From Anaerolineae bacterium (GTDB lineage: Bacteria > Chloroflexota > Anaerolineae > 4572-78 > J111), in the NCBI GenBank assembly GCA_020433785.1, contig JAGRCC010000246.1:1-14600 (forward strand): a stretch of DNA of 14,600 bases. Reading direction: 5' to 3'. The notes beneath the pieces are model-generated. The model was not told the DNA's origin, did no database searches, and worked only from the letters and a program-made list of their open reading frames with translations. Positions 12,775-14,600 of the stretch are shown here, one piece after another. Each line of letters starts with the position of its first letter. The first letter of the stretch is position 1. The translations under genes and the position numbers were made by a program.

Positions 12775-14600
12775 TCAAAACTCCACGGTTCCTTGTATTT
12801 CCGGCTCGACGACCGGCTCCGGCGAGAATTCGGGTAATGGTTCGGTGGTGGCGGCAATAGTTGGCGTAGCGGTCGGCTCAATCGTTGGTTCGATGGTTGG
12901 TTCGGGGCTGGGCGTCTCGACAGTGGGTTGAAGGGTTGGCGTTTCGGTTGCCGGAATAAGGGTGGCGGTCGGTGTTTGGGTCGGCGGTATTAGCGTCGAG
13001 GTGGCCGATGGCTGCAACATTGGGCTGCTGGTGGCGGTCGGCGAAGCAACGACAACGGTGGGCGTCGGTGCGTTGTCGACTAAAACCCGAATACGCGATT
13101 CAACCGAGCCGCCGTTGTGATCGAACACGACCAAGCGCAGCGTATAAGGGCCATTCTCCACCTGGGTCGTGTCGAAAGTGCCTAAATTGCCCTGCTCTTT
13201 GAGCTGGCTGACCGGCCCTAACACCGTCGCAAAGGCCTGTGGGTTGGTGCCAACGCCAAATTCGATCAGATAATGAGAAAAGTTGGCGGCCACCGCCGAG
13301 CCTTCCAGCGCCACTTTATCGCGAATAGTGCTGCCGTCGAGCGGGCTGGTAATGTTGGCCACAATATTGGTTGAAGGGCAATAGTCCGTAGGCGGCTGCT
13401 CAAAGCCGTTAGCAACGGCCCATTCCCAGCCATCGGGCGGATAGACGCGGAAGTAACGTTTTTCGACGTGAGTCCGGCAAAATTCATTGGCCCGCAGCCC
13501 GGTATTCAAATCGATCTCGATCAGTTGGTGAATATCGTGTTCCGGACCGAGCGGCGGCTGATCTTTATAGAGCAACTCGGTGCGGCGTTCGGGGCAAGCC
13601 TCGCTCGGCAGCGTGCCGGAATCGGCGCAAACTTCCAAGGCGACAATCGTCGACGGGCGCTCGAACTCTTTTACCGGCCGGCCCTGGATCGCCTGTTCCA
13701 TAAAGTTGTGCCAGATTGGCCCGGCCCCGGCCAGCCCGCTAATATCGATCATCGGCGTCCGGTCGGCATTGCCCACCCACACGCCGGTGACAATATCGGG
13801 CGTGTAGCCGATGGTCCAGTTATCGCGGAAGTCGTTGGTCGTTCCGGTTTTGGCTGCCGCCGGGCGCGACAGATGCAGGTAGCTGTTTTCACCAAAGGAG
13901 ATCGAGCGGGCCTGGTTGTCGGCCAGAATGTCGGTGATCAAGTAGGCGTGAGCCGGATTGAGCACCTGTTTGGGCTGCGGCCGGGGCGGTTCGATGACCC
14001 GGCCCAGGCCGTCGGTAATTTGCAGAATGCTGGTAGGCGGAACCCGCACCCCGCCGTTGGCCATGGCCTGGTAGGCTTCGGTCATCTCGATTAGAGGCAC
14101 TTCGCCGCTGCCCAAGGTTAACGACAGACCGTAGTAATCCTGGGTGAGAGTGGTGATGCCCAGCCGGGACGATATCTCTCGCAGCGAATCGACTCCCACC
14201 GCTTGCAGCGCCTTGATCGGCGGAATATTGTAAGAGTTGGCCAGCGCGACTCGCAGCGAGACCGGCCCGTGGAATTTATCGTCGTAGTTGTTCGGCTCGT
14301 AGACGTTGCCGGCGCCATCGGGGAATTTAACCGGCACATCCATGATCAGCGTGCTGGGAGTCCAGCCCAGTTTTTCAAAGGTAGCCAGGTAGGTCAGCGG
14401 CTTCATGGTAGAGCCGGGCTGGCGCGGGCTAAGGGCCATATTGATCTGCCCGCTGATCGCTTCATCCCGAAAATCTTTGCTGCCGACCATCGCCAAAATT
14501 TGGCCGGTTTCAACATCCATCGCGACCAGAGCACCGTTTGAAACATTGCGGCCGGCCAGCGCATTGACCTGGTTGCGGACCTCGGTCTCGGCAATGTCTT
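12775..14600 (-). CDS. Class A penicillin-binding protein, C-terminal part (runs off right edge)
   Basis: The frame is open to the right edge; ATG 14518-14520 is internal, since the preceding codons (DIAETEVRNQVNALAG, then NGALVAMDVETGQILAMVG) are typical PBP sequence. The transpeptidase domain has all three motifs: STMK (14401-14412), SYN (14227-14235) and KTG (13843-13851). It makes 4-3 peptidoglycan cross-links outside the membrane and is the beta-lactam target; the glycosyltransferase domain is expected beyond the edge. After it come a Cys-containing segment (EVCADSGTLPSEACPERR), an Ig-like module (about 13080-13360) and a tail of about 95 residues rich in Pro, Thr, Ser and Glu (12778-13070) that could span the wall. 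The gene ends with TGA at 12775-12777, showing that UGA is a normal stop in this genome. Confidence 0.93.
   Translation of the reverse strand, partial: DIAETEVRNQVNALAGRNVSNGALVAMDVETGQILAMVGSKDFRDEAISGQINMALSPRQPGSTMKPLTYLATFEKLGWTPSTLIMDVPVKFPDGAGNVYEPNNYDDKFHGPVSLRVALANSYNIPPIKALQAVGVDSLREISSRLGITTLTQDYYGLSLTLGSGEVPLIEMTEAYQAMANGGVRVPPTSILQITDGLGRVIEPPRPQPKQVLNPAHAYLITDILADNQARSISFGENSYLHLSRPAAAKTGTTNDFRDNWTIGYTPDIVTGVWVGNADRTPMIDISGLAGAGPIWHNFMEQAIQGRPVKEFERPSTIVALEVCADSGTLPSEACPERRTELLYKDQPPLGPEHDIHQLIEIDLNTGLRANEFCRTHVEKRYFRVYPPDGWEWAVANGFEQPPTDYCPSTNIVANITSPLDGSTIRDKVALEGSAVAANFSHYLIEFGVGTNPQAFATVLGPVSQLKEQGNLGTFDTTQVENGPYTLRLVVFDHNGGSVESRIRVLVDNAPTPTVVVASPTATSSPMLQPSATSTLIPPTQTPTATLIPATETPTLQPTVETPSPEPTIEPTIEPTATPTIAATTEPLPEFSPEPVVEPEIQGTVEF

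Noticed and set aside
13468..14094. 208-codon open frame on the plus strand
   Set aside because: It is antisense to the PBP transpeptidase domain, whose catalytic motifs are unmistakable.

Overview
The window looks like a chromosomal segment of an uncultured bacterium, most likely a Chloroflexota (Anaerolineae-like) lineage. This is inferred from the GC-rich coding style, very large secreted Asp-box propeller proteins, a class A PBP with a proline/threonine-rich tail, a TgpA-like membrane transglutaminase and the types of intergenic palindrome. No rRNA or other taxonomic marker is present. Nearly everything recognisable acts at the cell envelope.

Layout: (1) 1-460 holds the 5' end of an unrecognised minus-strand gene leaving the left edge, an AT-rich spacer, and a nested inverted-repeat element (301-442). 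(2) 461-970 is a minisatellite of about 25 units of 19-21 bp, ending 18 bp beyond the stop codon of the next gene. (3) 989-5059 (-) is a 1356-aa secreted beta-propeller protein. A short divergent promoter region separates it from (4) 5181-6512 (+), a TPR / membrane / L,D-transpeptidase protein followed by a strong intrinsic terminator. (5) 6644-7996 (+) is a lipoprotein joining a DsbA-like thioredoxin domain to a cyclophilin. Its frame is interrupted by a single TGA exactly where the first active-site cysteine belongs. (6) A 95-bp palindrome separates it from 8163-8942 (+), a two-part protein of unknown function. (7) 9103-10134 (+) is dTDP-glucose 4,6-dehydratase (rmlB), converging through a bidirectional terminator on (8) 10197-12545 (-), a TgpA-like transglutaminase. 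(9) 12775-14600 (-) is the C-terminal part of a class A penicillin-binding protein that runs off the right edge.

The genes do not form one operon; most are separated by terminators, palindromes or changes of direction. They do share a theme: peptidoglycan cross-linking (PBP, L,D-transpeptidase), protein folding outside the membrane (DsbA/cyclophilin lipoprotein), a nucleotide-sugar step for surface glycans (RmlB) and large exported proteins.

The most interesting observation is the probable selenoprotein. The TGA at 7019-7021 sits in frame, replaces the first Cys of a CPGC motif, is followed by a long intact frame with both domains complete, and has a hairpin 16 nt downstream with the features of a bacterial SECIS (bulged U, short stem, GU in the apical loop). 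TGA is used as an ordinary stop by the PBP gene in the same window, so wholesale reassignment of UGA is unlikely. Conventional gene callers would split this gene at 7021.
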